A stretch of DNA of 32,676 nt from Prevotellaceae bacterium (GTDB lineage: Bacteria > Bacteroidota > Bacteroidia > Bacteroidales > Bacteroidaceae), in assembly GCA_905371275.1 (NCBI GenBank), contig CAJPLH010000004.1:1-32676 (forward strand), in the 5' to 3' direction. Below the pieces are notes generated by a model that had not been told where the DNA came from, searched no databases, and worked only from the letters and a program-made list of their open reading frames with translations. Each line of letters opens with the position of its first letter. Within the stretch, counting starts at the first letter, position 1. Below, piece after piece: positions 15,629 to 23,183 of the stretch. A program made the translations under genes and the position numbers.

Positions 15629-17257
15629 CTAATCAACAGTGCCTGTAGGAAGTGGATTTATGGGAGTAAGTCCCATCTTGGCAGCGCGTTTGAGGATAAA
15701 CTCCAAGGCTGCATCGTGTTCATTGGGCACTACTCCATCCAAAATCGCATCTTTCAACGCAGATTTCAGCGCGCCAATCTCTTGACAGGGTTGCAAATCG
15801 AAGATTCGCATGATTTCCTTACCATCAACTGGAGGTTGAAAGTTGCGAATACGATCTTTCTCTTCTAAATCTATGAGTTTCTGGCGAACCAGTTGGTAAT
15901 TGGCATAAAAATTTTGCTTTCTGCGTTCGTTCTTTGACGTGATATCAGCTTCGCAAAGCATCATAAGGTCGTCAATATCATTGCCAGCATCAAAAAGTAA
16001 ACGGCGAACTGCTGAATCGGTAACTTCTTCGTCAGCTATATTGATGGGACGCATGTGGAGATCTACCAATTTCTCCACATATTTCATGCGTTCATCAAGT
16101 GGTAACTTAAGACGGCGAAACATCGGTTTCACCATTCGCATTCCGAGATAGTTGTGATTGTGGAACGTCCAACCGATTTTATTGTCCCATCGTTTTGATT
16201 TGGGTTTACCAATATCGTGCAGCAATGCAGCCCAACGATGGAATAAGATTTCATCTTTTGTGCGTGCTGCGGGAATTTCATCCTCCTCCACTTCTTGTTC
16301 CGAGGAAATCTCCGCATTTTGTTGCGAGGAGTTTCCTGTCACTTGTTGCGAAAGTCGAGACAATCTATTCTCTTCAGCCAATCTTTGTCGCTCTACAAGA
16401 TTCTCTAATACTTCAAGCGTATGATAAAAATTATTCTTATGCTTACGCCCATTTCTCTCTTCTACTATATCGAGAGCAACCAACTCGGGTAGAATGATTT
16501 CCAACAAACCACAACGATGTAAGTCGATGAAGCCTTTAGACGGATGTGGAGCGAGCATTATTTTGTTGAGTTCATCAATGATGCGCTCTGCAGAAATGAT
16601 TTTAATACGCTCTTTGTTGCGAGATAAGGCTTCGAAAGTTTCTTCCTCGATTTGAAAATTCAACTGCGTAGCAAAACGAACACAACGCATCATTCTGAGG
16701 GGATCATCGCTAAACGTGATATCTGGGTCGAGCGGTGTAGCAATGATGCCTTCCTCCAAATCGACAAGTCCATCGAAAGGATCAACCAATTCTCCCAAAC
16801 GAGATTGATTAAGACAAATGGCTAACGCATTGATGGTGAAATCGCGTCTGCGTTGGTCATCATCGAGTGTGCCGTCCTCAACAATAGGTTTACGCGAATC
16901 ATGAGAATAACTCTCTTTGCGTGCTCCCACAAATTCTATTTCCTCTTCTTGCTGCACACGCTTACCATCAACCGTTTCCCAATGCCGCCATTTCACTTGC
17001 GCTGTGCCAAAATTGCGAAATACGGAACAGGTTGCGCCTTTCCCAAGTGCCTTACTGAAAGCCTGTGCTACTTCGATACCAGAGCCTACAACGACAACAT
17101 CCACGTCTTTGGAAGGACGTTTAAGAATGAAATCGCGCACATAACCGCCGACAATATAGGCTTCAAGACCTAAAGCGTCAACAGTTTGAGTGAGTTTTTG
17201 AAAATGAGGTGAGGAAAGATGGGCGGCAAATTGAGCTTGCGTAGGAATCTGCAACAT
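15629..17257 (-). CDS. cca: CCA-adding tRNA nucleotidyltransferase with HD domain
   Basis: Adds or repairs the 3'-CCA end of tRNAs, using CTP and ATP without a template. The class II poly(A) polymerase head is clear: VGGYVRD (36-42), the catalytic DVDVVVVG (51-58), RRRDFTINA (136-144) and MMRCVRFATQL (189-199). An HD phosphohydrolase domain follows, with the first His in NNFYHTLEVLENL (about 279) and HDIGKP at 347-352. Between them, residues about 289-333 form a Glu/Gln/Ser-rich stretch that looks inserted. The 542 residues are therefore longer than simpler relatives. Of the two tRNA genes here, tRNA-Asp lacks an encoded CCA and needs this enzyme for maturation. Confidence 0.93.
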   Translation of the reverse strand: MLQIPTQAQFAAHLSSPHFQKLTQTVDALGLEAYIVGGYVRDFILKRPSKDVDVVVVGSGIEVAQAFSKALGKGATCSVFRNFGTAQVKWRHWETVDGKRVQQEEEIEFVGARKESYSHDSRKPIVEDGTLDDDQRRRDFTINALAICLNQSRLGELVDPFDGLVDLEEGIIATPLDPDITFSDDPLRMMRCVRFATQLNFQIEEETFEALSRNKERIKIISAERIIDELNKIMLAPHPSKGFIDLHRCGLLEIILPELVALDIVEERNGRKHKNNFYHTLEVLENLVERQRLAEENRLSRLSQQVTGNSSQQNAEISSEQEVEEDEIPAARTKDEILFHRWAALLHDIGKPKSKRWDNKIGWTFHNHNYLGMRMVKPMFRRLKLPLDERMKYVEKLVDLHMRPINIADEEVTDSAVRRLLFDAGNDIDDLMMLCEADITSKNERRKQNFYANYQLVRQKLIDLEEKDRIRNFQPPVDGKEIMRIFDLQPCQEIGALKSALKDAILDGVVPNEHDAALEFILKRAAKMGLTPINPLPTGTVD

Positions 17258-17279
17258 AATGTTCAGAAGAGAATAGATG

Positions 17280-17321
17280 AAATATTAAAATTCGAGCCGA
17301 CCCCATTGTGGTCGGCTCGAA
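17280..17321 (-). terminator. Terminator of the rpsB-tsf transcript
   Basis: A perfect 12-bp stem, TTCGAGCCGACC (17291-17302) and GGTCGGCTCGAA (17310-17321), has a 7-base loop. On the - strand it is followed by TTTTAATATTT. It lies 31 bp after the tsf stop. Confidence 0.85.
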
Positions 17322-17351
17322 TAAATATAGCCTTAGGGCGAGCAAAAATAA

Positions 17352-18347
17352 TTACTCAGCGCTGAGGGTGTAGCGTTGGAAACCAGTTACAGTAAGACCC
17401 TTCTCAACTTCATTGAGGAATTGAGCAATAGTCTTAGTCTTGTCCCAAATATATTCTTGTTCGAGGAGGCAAACTTCCTTGAAGAACTTAGCGAGACGAC
17501 CCTTAGCGATGTTTTGAATCATTTGCTCGTTGAGGTTAGCTTCCTTCTCAGCAGCAGTCTTTTCCTTGAGTTCGCGGATTTCTTGTGCTTGAGCTTCAGT
17601 GATGCTACCCTTCATGATGCCTTCATTGAGGTGCTCTTCGCTTTCAGCGATGTAGAGGTTGAAACCAGCCTTCTTGAGTGCAGCTTCAACAGCCTTTTGC
17701 ACTTGTTCGAGACGAGTCTTTTCAACAGCTACATTGAATTCGTTGTCTTTAACTTCTTGAGCCACACCGCTTTCGTCAATAGCGAGGGGAGCAGCAGAAG
17801 CGACTTGCATAGCAACGTTCTTACCAACAGTTTCATCAGCAACCTTGTTGCTCAATGCAACGAGTGTGCAGAGACTGTTGTTGTTGGCGTGGTTGTAAGC
17901 AGCAAGGCCTTCACCTTCAACAACGAGGTAAGCATCGAGTTCCATTTTTTCGCCAGTTACACCAGATTGGTCAGTGATGCGTTCAGCAACAGTGCGACCA
18001 TCGAGTGTCAAAGCCTTAACTTCTTCAACGTTCTTGCAACGTGCTACAACAGCAGCGTCGAGGATGTCCTTAGCCAAAGCTACGAAGTCTGCATTCTTAG
18101 CTACGAAGTCAGTTTCGCACTTAAGTGCAAGGATAGCACCATAGTTGCCATCAACCTTTACGAGAACGCAACCTTCAGCTGCTTCACGATCAGAACGCTT
18201 AGCTGCGATAGCTTGACCGCGCTTGCGCACGAGTTCAACAGCAGCATCGAGATCGCCTTCAGCTTCAGCGAGGGCATTCTTACAATCGCTCAAACCAGCA
18301 CCAGTCAAGGCGCGGAGCTTCTTGATATCTTCAATATTTACAGCCAT
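17352..18347 (-). CDS. tsf: Translation elongation factor Ts
   Basis: Guanine-nucleotide exchange factor that regenerates EF-Tu-GTP. The N-terminal UBA-like domain spans residues 1-55 (IKKLRALTGAGLSDCKNALAEAEGDLDAAVE). The EF-Tu-contact motif TDFVA is at 79-83. Two core subdomains and a C-terminal coiled region follow. At 331 residues it is longer than E. coli EF-Ts (283), as is usual in Bacteroidetes. It lies downstream of rpsB, separated by 108 bp containing a terminator-like hairpin. Confidence 0.96.
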   Translation of the reverse strand: MAVNIEDIKKLRALTGAGLSDCKNALAEAEGDLDAAVELVRKRGQAIAAKRSDREAAEGCVLVKVDGNYGAILALKCETDFVAKNADFVALAKDILDAAVVARCKNVEEVKALTLDGRTVAERITDQSGVTGEKMELDAYLVVEGEGLAAYNHANNNSLCTLVALSNKVADETVGKNVAMQVASAAPLAIDESGVAQEVKDNEFNVAVEKTRLEQVQKAVEAALKKAGFNLYIAESEEHLNEGIMKGSITEAQAQEIRELKEKTAAEKEANLNEQMIQNIAKGRLAKFFKEVCLLEQEYIWDKTKTIAQFLNEVEKGLTVTGFQRYTLSAE

Positions 18348-18375
18348 TTTGCTTGTATATTGTTTGTCGGGATTT

Positions 18376-18437
18376 GAAAAAAGGAGAACGGGGTGAGGTG
18401 ATTGGTCGTTAATGTTTGACTTTCACCACCCCGTCCT
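18376..18437 (-). terminator. Attenuator-like hairpin between rpsB and tsf
   Basis: On the - strand, ACGGGGTGGTGA pairs with TCACCTCACCCCGT (a two-base bulge) around a long loop and is followed by CTCCTTTTTTC. It has the shape of an intrinsic terminator placed inside the rpsB-tsf unit. Partial termination here would lower tsf expression relative to rpsB. Confidence 0.5.
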
Positions 18438-18455
18438 ATATTACTTCAGCAAGAA

Positions 18456-19232
18456 TTAAGCCTTTTCAGCTTCAGACTTCTCAGCGCGAGCTTGACGAGC
18501 GCGCTTGTTGTCTTCATTCTTCTCATCGTTGGCAGCCTTCTCTACCTTACGTTCAGCCACACCTTCAGCGATAGCAGCGCAGCAAGCGTCGAGGATAACC
18601 TCGATGCTCTTTGTTGCATCGTCGTTAGCGGGGATAGCGAAGTCTACGATGTTGGGATCAGCATTAGTATCAACGATACCAAATACAGGGATACCCAAAC
18701 GGATAGCTTCTTTCACTGCGATGTGCTCCTTGCATACGTCAACAACGAAGAGAGCAGCAGGAAGACGAGTGAGGTCAGCGATAGAACCGAGGTTCTTTTC
18801 AAGCTTAGCACGTTGACGGCTAATTTGAAGAATTTCGCGCTTTGAAAGGTTAGAGAAAGTACCATCAGCAGTAAGTTTGTCGATGTTAGTCATCTTCTTC
18901 ACTGCCTTGCGGATGGTTGGGAAGTTAGTGAGCATACCACCTGGCCAGCGTTCGGTCACGTAAGGCATGTTCACAGCAGCTGCCTTTTCAGCAACTGCCA
19001 ATTTGGCCTGTTTCTTAGTAGCTACAAAGAGGATACGACGACCAGACTTTGCGATTTCCTTGAGAGCTTCAGCAGCTTCGTCAACTTTAGCAACAGTCTT
19101 GTGGAGGTCGATGATGTGGATGCCATTGCGCTCCATAAAGATGTAAGGAGCCATAGCGGGATTCCACTTGCGCTTGAGGTGACCGAAGTGGCAGCCAGCC
19201 TCGAGAAGGGTTTCAAAATTAGTTCTAGACAT
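18456..19232 (-). CDS. rpsB: 30S ribosomal protein S2
   Basis: Small-subunit protein uS2. The family blocks are clear: FETLLEAGCHFGHLKRKWNPAMAPYIFMERNGIHIIDLHKT near the N-terminus, RWPGGMLTNF around 105, and the VDVCKEHIAVKEAIRLGIPVFGIVDTNADP segment. The C-terminal 40 or so residues are a Lys/Glu/Ala-rich tail. I start at MSRTNF (19232, giving 258 residues) rather than 16 codons upstream because the S2 core begins there. A 324-bp gap separates it from rpsI. tsf follows. Confidence 0.96.
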   Translation of the reverse strand: MSRTNFETLLEAGCHFGHLKRKWNPAMAPYIFMERNGIHIIDLHKTVAKVDEAAEALKEIAKSGRRILFVATKKQAKLAVAEKAAAVNMPYVTERWPGGMLTNFPTIRKAVKKMTNIDKLTADGTFSNLSKREILQISRQRAKLEKNLGSIADLTRLPAALFVVDVCKEHIAVKEAIRLGIPVFGIVDTNADPNIVDFAIPANDDATKSIEVILDACCAAIAEGVAERKVEKAANDEKNEDNKRARQARAEKSEAEKA

Positions 19233-19556
19233 TTTGAATTGTAGTTTACTTTCCTTGTAAGTTGAGGAGCATTCTATCAATCTATATTATCACCTTACTC
19301 TTTTCTGCAATGCGAGAAAGAAAATTCGTCGCCTCGCAGCGAGTTTGAGTTGAGGATTGTTTCAGTTGCCCAGGAATGGCAACGCGTACTCCTATGATTA
19401 TTGATTATCCTATGCACTAACAAGAGTGCGGGACATTTCAACCAACCCATAAGTAGCATCTTGATGTTCGATGCAATAAAACATTGAAAATTGAGATGGT
19501 CTTACGAGTTTGGATGCTAAACGTTTTTCTGTTTTCAGCAAACTTGCCGATAGAGA
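19233..19556 (-). promoter_or_regulatory. Long rpsI-rpsB intergenic leader, possible S2 control region
   Basis: This 324-bp gap has no gene, no TAnnTTTG promoter I can find and no terminator, so rpsB is probably read through from rpsI. It contains small hairpins: GTTGCC/GGCAAC (19365-19383) and TCGC/GCGA (19329-19342). A leader that lets S2 control its own mRNA is known in other bacteria and would fit here, but this is inference. Confidence 0.35.
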
Positions 19557-19943
19557 TTAACGCTTGCTGAACTGGAAGCGACGACGTGCCTTTGGACGAC
19601 CTGGCTTCTTACGTTCAACTTCGCGAGGATCGCGAGTCATAAAGCCTTCTGCACGAAGAGCCTTCTTATCGTCAGCATTGATTTTCACCAAAGCGCGAGC
19701 AATAGCAAGGCGAAGTGCTTGGCTCTGACCAGTAAAACCACCACCTTGGAGGTTTACTTTGATGTCATACTTTTCAGTAGCTTCGAGGAGAGCAAGAGGT
19801 TGCTTCACCACGAACTGAAGGATTGAAGAGGGGAAATATTCGGTGAGGTCACGCTTGTTGATAGTAATCTTACCAGAACCCTCAGTGACAAAGATACGGG
19901 CAACGGCGCTTTTGCGACGACCCAGAGCATTAATTTGTTCCAT
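19557..19943 (-). CDS. rpsI: 30S ribosomal protein S9
   Basis: Small-subunit protein uS9, whose basic C-terminal tail reaches the P-site tRNA. The 128 residues show the N-terminal ALGRRKSAVARIF, the central GGGFTGQSQALRLAIARAL and the C-terminal tail ending RKKPGRPKARRRFQFSKR, with the conserved final Lys-Arg. It follows rplM by 17 bp in the usual rplM-rpsI order. Confidence 0.97.
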   Translation of the reverse strand: MEQINALGRRKSAVARIFVTEGSGKITINKRDLTEYFPSSILQFVVKQPLALLEATEKYDIKVNLQGGGFTGQSQALRLAIARALVKINADDKKALRAEGFMTRDPREVERKKPGRPKARRRFQFSKR

Positions 19944-19960
19944 TGTGTCTACTTGTTTGA

Positions 19961-20422
19961 TTACTTGAGGGTGTTAATATCAAGAGCTTTGGGGCTTTGT
20001 GCCTCGTGCTTATGCTCAGTACCCACATAAACGTGGAGGTTACGGAGCAATTGCGCGCCAAGACGATTCTTGGGAAGCATACCCTTTACAACACGACGAA
20101 GGAGCTTATCTGCACCATTGGGCTTAGCCAAGATAGAAGCAGGAGTATGCTCACGTTGTCCACCAGGATAACCAGTGTAAGTGTAGTACACACGGTCAGT
20201 CATCTTCTTACCAGTCAAGATAAACTTGTCGGCGTTGATGATGATTACGTTGTCACCGCAGTCCACGTGAGGAGTAAAGTTAGGCTTGTACTTACCACGG
20301 AGGAGCTTGGCAACTTTTGAAGCAAGGCGACCCAAAACTTGATCGGTAGCATCGATAACTACCCATTCTTTCTGAGCGGTCTCCTTGTTTGCAGAAATGG
20401 TCTTGTAGCTTAAAGTATCCAT
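19961..20422 (-). CDS. rplM: 50S ribosomal protein L13
   Basis: Early-assembling large-subunit protein uL13. The 153 residues include WVVIDATDQVLGRLASKVAKLLRGKYKPNFTPHVDCGDNVIIINADK and the conserved GMLPKNRLGAQLLRNLHVY near the C-terminus. I start at MDTLSYKT (20422), which fits the family, not 14 codons upstream where the frame crosses the leader hairpin. It is the first gene of the rplM-rpsI-rpsB-tsf cluster and has a strong promoter and a structured leader. Confidence 0.96.
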   Translation of the reverse strand: MDTLSYKTISANKETAQKEWVVIDATDQVLGRLASKVAKLLRGKYKPNFTPHVDCGDNVIIINADKFILTGKKMTDRVYYTYTGYPGGQREHTPASILAKPNGADKLLRRVVKGMLPKNRLGAQLLRNLHVYVGTEHKHEAQSPKALDINTLK

Positions 20423-20574
20423 TCTAATGATTAATTTGTAGTTACTAAGTGGGCTTTCGCCCATAAATCAATAAATTATCTTTTTCTTGCGATTCTCTAA
20501 CCACCAAGTTCGGCCAAAGAGCTTGGCTATTAACACGCAAGTGCGACCTCAAAAGAGGCAACTTGATAATAATC
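20423..20574 (-). promoter_or_regulatory. Structured leader of the rplM operon
   Basis: About 150 bases lie between the predicted start point and the rplM ATG. On the - strand three hairpins are visible: CAAGT/ACTTG enclosing CCTC-TTTT-GAGG, CCAAG/CTTGG with a 13-base loop, and GGGC-GAAA-GCCC (20451-20462), a GNRA-capped stem 28 bases before the ATG. Leaders bound by L13 are known in other bacteria, so an autoregulatory element is plausible. Confidence 0.5.
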
Positions 20575-20580
20575 GGCACG

Positions 20581-20612
20581 CAAAATTACTCATTTCTCCT
20601 GATTCTGCCAAA
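20581..20612 (-). promoter_or_regulatory. Promoter of the rplM-rpsI operon
   Basis: On the - strand, TTTG (20609-20612) and TAATTTTG (20581-20588) are 20 bp apart, an exact fit to the Bacteroidetes consensus. Confidence 0.75.
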
Positions 20613-20720
20613 CTTTTCTCAGAGAAAAGCACTATAACACCCTATTTCTATAGAAAAAGGAAGAAACTGTGCCGGAAAACTCATTTCTAAATCCAAGTCA
20701 ACACAAACTATCATTGGGAA

Positions 20721-20758
20721 CAAAAAAAATAGACAAGCACCAGAAGTACTTGTCTATT
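20721..20758 (-). terminator. Terminator of the tRNA-Asp/tRNA-Val transcript
   Basis: On the - strand, AATAGACAAGTAC and GTGCTTGTCTATT pair with one mismatch or wobble around a short loop and are followed by eight T. The stem starts directly at the 3' end of tRNA-Val, overlapping the first base after its CC. Confidence 0.85.
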
Positions 20759-20835
20759 GGTGGGCGCTGACGGATTCGAACCGCCGACCCTCTGCTTGTA
20801 AGGCAGACGCTCTGAACCAGCTGAGCTAAGCGCCC
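20758..20835 (-). tRNA. tRNA-Val (anticodon TAC)
   Basis: A complete cloverleaf reads on the - strand: acceptor GGGCGCT pairing with AGCGCCC, D-arm AGCTCAGCTGGTTCAGAGC, anticodon stem TCTGC/GCAGA around CTTACAA, and T-arm GGCGG-TTCGAAT-CCGTC. The body is 75 nt (20761-20835). A CCA end appears to be encoded at 20758-20760, unlike in the neighbouring tRNA-Asp. Confidence 0.95.
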
Positions 20836-20854
20836 TCTTTTAGAGAAACTCTTG

Positions 20855-20928
20855 CGGTGCGTACGGGACTCGAACCCGTGACCCCATGCGTGACAGGCAT
20901 GTATTCTAACCAGCTGAACTAACGCACC
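20855..20928 (-). tRNA. tRNA-Asp (anticodon GTC)
   Basis: A 74-nt cloverleaf on the - strand with acceptor GGTGCGT/ACGCACC, anticodon stem CATGC/GCATG around CTGTCAC, T-loop TTCGAGT, and G at the discriminator position, an aspartate identity base. CAA follows instead of CCA, so the 3' end must be completed by the CCA-adding enzyme. It is first in the two-tRNA transcript, 19 bp before tRNA-Val. Confidence 0.95.
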
Positions 20929-20944
20929 TTGCTGTTTGCGAGTG

Positions 20945-20976
20945 CAAAGGTATAGCATTTCTTGCATTCCACCAAA
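20945..20976 (-). promoter_or_regulatory. Promoter of the tRNA pair
   Basis: On the - strand, TTTG (20973-20976) and TACCTTTG (20945-20952) are 20 bp apart, and the tRNA-Asp 5' end lies 16 bp below the -7 element. Confidence 0.8.
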
Positions 20977-21021
20977 CATTTCGGCAAGTTTTTCATCAAA
21001 AAGACCGTTTTTCTTGCAATT

Positions 21022-21561
21022 CTAGGGGAAAACACACTGATAAAGGTGAGCATTTTGAGCTTTTCCACCTTTTATAAACCACGATTCTAAGGTAGCGGAA
21101 AGGCGAAATCCGACAGATTCGAAGAGATGCATCGAAGCTGTATTGGTTGTTTGAACATAAGCATACAGCTGCAACAATGAAAGTTGTTGAGATGCCCAAT
21201 GACAAAATTGCTGGAGGGCTTGTGTCGCTATCCCCTTCTGTCGGAATGGAGCTAGGATGGCAATTCCCACTTCTGCCCTACGATGCGCAGGCTCAAAGTC
21301 TATAAGATCTACGAAACCAACTGACATAGATTTGTCAGAAGTATGCTCCGAAGAACAAACCTCTATGACCAATCGCCATTGTCGCAAATTAAAAACATCG
21401 TTTTCCAGACTTTTCAATATGAAATGCTTCATTGCACCGCGAGAAAGTGGCATCAAATGGGTGGTACAATCAGACAACCTGTTGTCGTTCTCAAATTCGT
21501 ATAAAAAATCTAAGTCGGACATTTCTAGCGCACGCAAGCGAACTTGAAACTTTCCGTTCAT
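21022..21561 (-). CDS. GNAT family N-acetyltransferase
   Basis: A 179-residue acetyl-CoA-dependent acetyltransferase of the RimJ/RimL/SpeG-like type. The core is clear: VRLRALEMSDLDFLYEFEND at the N-terminus, the beta4 strand AEVGIAILAPFRQKGIATQAL (about 97-117) with the R/Q-x-x-G-x-A acetyl-CoA loop, then NTASMHLFESVGFRL near the end. The acceptor cannot be told from sequence; ribosomal protein, polyamine and small-molecule targets all occur in the family. Its start overlaps the stop of the glycosyltransferase gene by four bases (ATGA), indicating translational coupling. Confidence 0.88.
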   Translation of the reverse strand: MNGKFQVRLRALEMSDLDFLYEFENDNRLSDCTTHLMPLSRGAMKHFILKSLENDVFNLRQWRLVIEVCSSEHTSDKSMSVGFVDLIDFEPAHRRAEVGIAILAPFRQKGIATQALQQFCHWASQQLSLLQLYAYVQTTNTASMHLFESVGFRLSATLESWFIKGGKAQNAHLYQCVFP

Positions 21562-22730
21562 TCAAAAACCTCCTTTCCGGTTATCATCACTTCCCACGAA
21601 GGGAAGAAAGTGGCTAAATACGCTTTTCCACTAGCGGCTCTTAAATCTTCCATAATTTCAGCATAGCTTTTTTCTTCTGGAGAATAACCATTATAACAAA
21701 CTCCTGTGGGTGTTTCATCTTCCCTGAGAATCCGCAATTCCCAAACATCAGCGTGTTCTTGCCATTGTAATTTTAGACTTTCTGTGCCCACCACCCGAAG
21801 TTGCAACGGAGAAGTTGGCCTTTTGGGGGTGAGAAATCGCGACCATTTACTCAACGTTTGGTGCAATAGCGCAAGGAGGGCACGACCATAGATGGCACAT
21901 CGCACGGGGATGCGCAACGCCCAAGAGGAAGCAGGAAAATGTTTTTGAAAGAAGATAAGCATCGCTTCGTAAAAAACGTGCACGTATCGATAAGAATTCT
22001 TGTGCGTACTCTCTCCTTTATAGTGCAGGATGGGGGTAGGCACAAACAAGTTTTGAAATCCAGCCTTCAAGAATCGGTAGGAAAGGTCTATATCTTCGCC
22101 ATACATAAAGAAAGCCTCGTCAAAACCTCCTACTGTGTCAAGAGCTTTACGACTACAAAACATAAAAGCTCCACTTACAATATCTATAGGCGCTTTCTCC
22201 TCTTGAGGAAGATAACTCATATAATAATGAGCAAACTTTCTACTTTGGGGAAATAACTTTGTTAATCCCACCATCTTACAGAAAGCCACCCAAGGTGTGG
22301 GGAGTCCTCTGCGACTTTCGGGTGCAAAATCTCCATTAGCTTGCAGCATTGCAACGCCAATAGCACCTAGGTTTGGTTGCTTTTGTGCAGCATTTACACA
22401 ATCTAATATCGTGTGTTCAGTGAGTATTGTATCGGGGTTCACGAACAGCACATAATTCCCTGAACACTGGCGTAAGGCTTGATTGTTGGCGCGTCCAAAG
22501 CCTACATTGTGACGATTGGCTATAAGATGCAAACGAGCATCTTCACTCCCTTTTACCTGGTGAGGAAATGACTCTCGAAGATAAGCAACAGAATCATCCT
22601 TTGAATCATTATCTACCACGAAAACTTCCACATTCACCGCAGCAGCGTCGCAAGAGCGAAACAAACTGTCTAGACATTGTCGCAAGAAATAGCGAACATT
22701 GTAAGACACGATGATGACGGAAAGTAACAT
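21558..22730 (-). CDS. Family 2 glycosyltransferase (rhamnosyltransferase-like)
   Basis: Inverting GT-A glycosyltransferase of the type that builds cell-surface polysaccharide. SVIIVSYN (4-11) and VVDNDSKDDS (38-47) bind the nucleotide-sugar. NVGFGRANNQAL (75-86) is typical of WbbL-like rhamnosyltransferases. NPDT (98-101) stands in for the metal-binding DxD, and GEDIDLSYRF (211-220) contains the catalytic base. Residues about 290-390 form a C-terminal extension not needed for the GT-A fold. The start has weak RBS context. No other polysaccharide genes are nearby. It overlaps the GNAT gene. Confidence 0.88.
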   Translation of the reverse strand: MLLSVIIVSYNVRYFLRQCLDSLFRSCDAAAVNVEVFVVDNDSKDDSVAYLRESFPHQVKGSEDARLHLIANRHNVGFGRANNQALRQCSGNYVLFVNPDTILTEHTILDCVNAAQKQPNLGAIGVAMLQANGDFAPESRRGLPTPWVAFCKMVGLTKLFPQSRKFAHYYMSYLPQEEKAPIDIVSGAFMFCSRKALDTVGGFDEAFFMYGEDIDLSYRFLKAGFQNLFVPTPILHYKGESTHKNSYRYVHVFYEAMLIFFQKHFPASSWALRIPVRCAIYGRALLALLHQTLSKWSRFLTPKRPTSPLQLRVVGTESLKLQWQEHADVWELRILREDETPTGVCYNGYSPEEKSYAEIMEDLRAASGKAYLATFFPSWEVMITGKEVFE

Positions 22731-22818
22731 ATTGGAAAGAATAAGGTTTGTATCTAGAAAAAAGGGAAATAAATGATGATACGAGTAGCGCGATTATGGT
22801 CAAATAACTGATCGGGCA

Positions 22819-23073
22819 TTACGATTCGCCTTGCACTATCTCACCATTGGGTAATTCTACAAGCGTGCCTCGGTGCCAAACCGTTGCAGCCACTTCGTTG
22901 GTTAATGGCAGCACCGATACCAGATGGGCATTTTCGTCAAGCAAAAGAATGACCTTATGCAACAAGTCGCCATTATTCCGCTGAAAACGCAGAGTAGCTA
23001 TGCTGAACTGACGACAAGAAGCACTCGTATCAGCTACAGAAGTACTAAAATAACGAAGCAACAAAGGTGACAT
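22819..23073 (-). CDS. Small conserved-looking hypothetical protein
   Basis: An 84-residue soluble protein I cannot assign. It starts MSPLLLRYFSTSVADTSASCRQF and continues KVILLLDENAHLVSVLPLTNEVAATVWHRGTLVELPNGEIV, which reads as a compact beta-rich fold. I start at the ATG at 23073; an earlier Met at 23112 would add 13 hydrophobic residues. It sits between the DUF4296 lipoprotein gene and the glycosyltransferase on the same strand and may belong to that transcript. Confidence 0.6.
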   Translation of the reverse strand: MSPLLLRYFSTSVADTSASCRQFSIATLRFQRNNGDLLHKVILLLDENAHLVSVLPLTNEVAATVWHRGTLVELPNGEIVQGES

Positions 23074-23183
23074 TGTCAAAAATCTTAAGGCAATGAAGAA
23101 GGAAAGAACCACAACAAAAACGCAACTCCCAGCGTTTGTGACGACAACCCACTGAAAGCACAGAATATAGAAGTCGGGTTACA

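Noticed and set aside
17376..18377. A 333-codon open frame antisense to tsf
   Set aside because: It lies opposite a certain gene with strong codon bias, its translation is Ser/Leu/Phe-rich and unlike any protein, and it has no promoter or start context. It is a shadow of tsf.
20451..20462. GGGC-GAAA-GCCC taken as a terminator before rplM
   Set aside because: The stem is only 4 bp with no T-run, and it lies in the leader just before the ATG. It is better seen as part of a leader fold.
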